DNA of 7,179 nt from Bifidobacterium breve (lineage in GTDB: Bacteria; Actinomycetota; Acidimicrobiia; Acidimicrobiales; Ilumatobacteraceae): NCBI GenBank assembly GCA_943325435.2, contig CALPPK020000053.1:1-7179 (forward strand), in the 5' to 3' direction. The translations under genes were made by a program, and so were the position numbers. Below are positions 5,652 to 7,179 of this stretch, in pieces; the stretch's first letter is position 1, and the number at the start of each line of letters is the position of its first letter. Below the pieces are notes generated by a model. The model worked only from the letters and a program-made list of their open reading frames with translations, was not told the DNA's origin and made no database searches.

Positions 5652-6460
5652 CCGGTGTATCCGCCAGACACATTGAAAACGTCGCCCGTGCAGTACTCAG
5701 ACTCTGGTCCGGAAAGAAATCGAATCATGTCTGCGAGTTCATCAGGCTCGCCCAGGCGACCCTTACCAATCCTCATGGTGATACCGGCCATCATGGTTTC
5801 GCTAAATGGCGTGAGTAGCGGAGTGCGAATGTAGCCAGGGCATATTGCATTGACATTGATGCCCAAAGGTGCAACTTCGGCCGCTACAGCTTTTGTGAGC
5901 GTGATTATTCCGGCTTTAGCAACGGAGTAGTGAGGTGCACCAGCTGCTGGGTAGAGGCCGAGTACTGACGAGATGTTGATGATGCGGCCTGATCGCTGTG
6001 GTTGCATGTGTGTGAGTGCTGCACGGCACCCATAAAACGCACCGTACAGATGAACCTTTATCATCCTGTCCCAGTTTTCGTCTGTTAGGTCTCTCAGATA
6101 ATTCATCGGACTCATCTGACCAATTTCGCCGGCCATTCTCTTTGTCACGTTCTCAATCATCAGATCAGTTTTGGAAGCTGTGTCTTGCGGTGCGATGCCA
6201 GCATTGTTGACCATGATGTCGAGGCGACCCAATTTCTTTACGCAGTCATCGACAGCTGATGTGAAGGCAACTGAATCTGTAACGTCAAATGCATACGCGA
6301 TACCTCCAACTTCGTTCGCAACTTTCTCGGCTGCATTGAGGTCTAAGTCGTTGACAGCAACGAGAACTCCATCGGCAGCGAGTCGACGGGCAGCGGCTGC
6401 TCCGAGGCCAGAACCTCCACCGGTAATGAAGGCAACTTGGTTTTCGAGGGCAGGTTTCAT
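5648..6460 (-). CDS. SDR family NAD(P)-dependent oxidoreductase with an inserted loop
   Basis: A 270-residue SDR resembling FabG or MFE-2-type 3-hydroxyacyl reductases. TGGGSGLG is at 13-20, D38 after the second strand (VND) points to NAD(H), and NNAG is at 85-88. Catalytic S165 in NISSVLG and Y178/K182 in HYSVAK are 13 residues apart, as expected. The C-terminal block has ICPGYIRTPLL and the final SGGYTG. Two departures stand out. About 20-25 extra residues, rich in Met and Lys, follow NNAG before the DENWDRM helix (roughly 93-123). The usual catalytic-network asparagine of VNLxG is histidine (VHLYG, H137). The same histidine is known to me from the dehydrogenase domain of peroxisomal MFE-2, so it need not mean loss of activity. 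The ATG at 6460 is preceded by TAGTCT and 6 bases, suggesting a leaderless mRNA. It heads an operon with the HIT gene. The substrate is unknown; a beta-hydroxyacyl compound is a guess. Confidence 0.92.
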   Translation of the reverse strand: MKPALENQVAFITGGGSGLGAAAARRLAADGVLVAVNDLDLNAAEKVANEVGGIAYAFDVTDSVAFTSAVDDCVKKLGRLDIMVNNAGIAPQDTASKTDLMIENVTKRMAGEIGQMSPMNYLRDLTDENWDRMIKVHLYGAFYGCRAALTHMQPQRSGRIINISSVLGLYPAAGAPHYSVAKAGIITLTKAVAAEVAPLGINVNAICPGYIRTPLLTPFSETMMAGITMRIGKGRLGEPDELADMIRFLSGPESEYCTGDVFNVSGGYTG

Positions 6461-6466
6461 ATCTGC

Positions 6467-6472
6467 AGACTA
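6467..6472 (-). promoter_or_regulatory. Candidate -10 hexamer for a leaderless SDR-HIT mRNA
   Basis: On the minus strand TAGTCT (6472-6467) is followed by GCAGAT and then the ATG at 6460. It matches TAnnnT at the 6-base spacing seen at the DUF512 gene, and 10 of its 12 bases (hexamer plus spacer) are the same as there. No Shine-Dalgarno is present between it and the ATG, and no clear -35 is seen. Confidence 0.5.
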
Positions 6473-6505
6473 TGCCGATGCTCAATGTGGAATGGTCACT
6501 GGGGC

Positions 6506-6511
6506 TACCAT
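6506..6511 (+). promoter_or_regulatory. Candidate -10 hexamer for a leaderless CDP-alcohol phosphotransferase mRNA
   Basis: TACCAT fits TAnnnT and is followed by 6 bases (TTGTCT) and the GTG start at 6518, again without a Shine-Dalgarno. It supports GTG 6518 over the in-frame ATGs at 6485 and 6437, both of which would lie upstream of this promoter. No convincing -35 is visible. Confidence 0.45.
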
Positions 6512-6517
6512 TTGTCT

Positions 6518-7081
6518 GTGCGTATTCGTGAAAATCTGACCATTCCGAATGTGCTCTCTGTGCTTCGCCTTGCAATGTTGCCCACATTCGTCAGTTTGTT
6601 TGCTGACGGCCGGGTAGTTGCAGGTAGTTGGTTTTTTGGCCTTCTTGCATCCACGGACTGGATCGATGGATATATCGCTCGACGATTTAATCAGGTGAGT
6701 GAACTGGGAAAGATTCTTGACCCCATCGCTGATCGCACCGTGTTCTTTGTCGGAATTGGTGCTGCCTTGTATTACGACTACTTGCCGATGTGGTTCGGGA
6801 TTGTCATTCTGATTCGAGAGGTGTCTATTGCCGTCCTAATGGTTGTTGCCACGGCAATGGGCATGGAGCGTTTCCCAGTGACTCGTCTCGGAAAGTGGGC
6901 GACATTCGCTCTGATGGCAGCTGTCCCTTGGATAACCCTGGGATCTGCCGGAGGCGCTTGGGTCGTGTTCACCTACATGGGGTGGGCGGTAGGTATCCCG
7001 GGTGTTTTCGTGTCGTATAAATCCTTCTTTGAGTATCTGCCGACGGTGAGGAGTCATTTGGCGTCGGGACGAAGGTCCTAG
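6518..7081 (+). CDS. CDP-alcohol phosphatidyltransferase (PgsA/cardiolipin synthase-like)
   Basis: An integral membrane enzyme that transfers a phosphatidyl group from CDP-diacylglycerol to an alcohol. The complete family signature D-x2-DG-x2-AR-x8-G-x3-D-x3-D is present: D47, D50, G51, A54, R55, G64, D68 and D72, in DWIDGYIARRF and LGKILDPIAD. The N-terminus carries the usual amphipathic IPNVLSVLR, and four or more further hydrophobic segments follow (near 35-46, 75-100, 120-145 and 148-165). The 187 residues fit the family. The acceptor (glycerol-3-phosphate, phosphatidylglycerol or inositol phosphate) cannot be decided from the signature. The neighbouring gcvH recalls the mycobacterial pgsA2 (Rv1822) to gcvH (Rv1826) region, which favours the PgsA2 subgroup. 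GTG 6518 is preferred because earlier in-frame ATGs (6437, 6485) would add an atypical Cys-rich leader overlapping the divergent SDR or its promoter. Confidence 0.93.
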   Translation: MRIRENLTIPNVLSVLRLAMLPTFVSLFADGRVVAGSWFFGLLASTDWIDGYIARRFNQVSELGKILDPIADRTVFFVGIGAALYYDYLPMWFGIVILIREVSIAVLMVVATAMGMERFPVTRLGKWATFALMAAVPWITLGSAGGAWVVFTYMGWAVGIPGVFVSYKSFFEYLPTVRSHLASGRRS

Positions 7082-7085
7082 AGAG

Positions 7086-7091
7086 TACCGT
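7086..7091 (+). promoter_or_regulatory. Candidate -10 hexamer for a leaderless gcvH mRNA
   Basis: TACCGT fits TAnnnT, lies 4 bases after the phosphotransferase stop, and is followed by 7 bases and the gcvH GTG at 7099. No good Shine-Dalgarno lies between the two genes, so an internal leaderless promoter is plausible, though read-through from upstream is also possible. Confidence 0.4.
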
Positions 7092-7098
7092 TAGTGAA

Positions 7099-7179
7099 GT
7101 GACAGTTCCTTCCCAACTCCGATATTCAAAAGATCATGAATGGGTGTTAATCGATGGCTCTCGTGCCAGGGTTGGCATC
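7099..7179 (+). CDS. gcvH: Glycine cleavage system H protein, N-terminal 27 codons
   Basis: GcvH is the lipoyl-carrying shuttle protein of the glycine cleavage complex, passing the aminomethyl group between the P, T and L proteins in the cytoplasm. Only 27 codons are present before the window ends. The translation contains LRYSKDHEWV followed by GSRARVGI, the hallmark start of GcvH (YTKxHEWV...ARVGIT). The lipoylated lysine, normally near residue 60, lies outside the window. The GTG at 7099 is chosen because it places the YSKDHEW block at the usual distance from the N-terminus; the GTG at 7094 is out of frame and closes at once. The gene starts 17 bases after the phosphotransferase stop. Confidence 0.88.
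   Translation, partial: MTVPSQLRYSKDHEWVLIDGSRARVGI

Noticed and set aside
5648..6460. Mycofactocin-coupled SDR
   Set aside because: Those proteins carry their extra residues after the cofactor-binding strand; here the insert follows NNAG, and no mycofactocin genes are nearby.
6437..6517. Longer N-terminus for the CDP-alcohol phosphotransferase
   Set aside because: It would overlap the divergent SDR start and its promoter and add an atypical Cys-rich leader; GTG 6518 matches the family N-terminus and the -10 spacing.
6171..6539. 122-codon plus-strand ORF opposite the second SDR gene
   Set aside because: It is an Ala/Ser/Arg-rich shadow translation of the SDR coding strand, with no motif and no ribosome site.

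Overview
The window looks like ordinary chromosome from a moderate-GC member of the Actinomycetota, most likely an Acidimicrobiia-type lineage. This rests on the gene content (IspH, a PDZ/radical-SAM/DUF512 protein, Der, and a CDP-alcohol phosphotransferase next to gcvH), on frequent GTG starts, and on several genes whose start codon lies 6-7 bases after a TAnnnT -10 hexamer, the arrangement typical of leaderless mRNAs. The taxonomic placement is inference; there is no rRNA or taxon-diagnostic marker here.

Layout. Bases 1-597 (minus) hold the N-terminal 199 codons of ispH, which runs off the left edge. A 46-bp divergent spacer separates it from a rightward cluster: a PDZ + radical SAM + DUF512 protein (644-2086), der (2079-3404, overlapping by 8 bases) and a tiny zinc-ribbon/membrane protein (3407-3649). 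An intact tRNA-Pro(GGG) with encoded CCA lies at 3688-3764. Next on the plus strand are an SDR oxidoreductase (3805-4521) and a SRAP-domain (YedK/HMCES-type) DNA-protein crosslink protein (4534-5253). Its stop overlaps by 4 bases, tail to tail, with a leftward pair: a second SDR (6460-5648) and a HIT-domain protein (5651-5250) joined by an ATGA overlap. A 57-bp divergent spacer leads to a CDP-alcohol phosphotransferase (6518-7081) and the first 27 codons of gcvH (7099 to the right edge). No stretch longer than 60 bases lacks a gene. I see no IS element, CRISPR array, phage gene or integration scar.

How the genes relate. Most are housekeeping: isoprenoid precursor synthesis (IspH), ribosome assembly (Der), proline decoding (tRNA), repair of abasic sites (SRAP), phospholipid synthesis and glycine cleavage (GcvH). 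The most intriguing functional unknown is the DUF512 radical SAM protein translationally coupled to der. The clearest non-genic signal is a recurring promoter pattern: TAnnnT plus 6-7 bases plus start codon at four genes, three starting at GTG and one at ATG. Two of these elements, and a third upstream of ispH, share the core TAGYCTGMAG. I found no convincing new multi-gene system such as defence, a toxin-antitoxin pair or a biosynthetic cluster.
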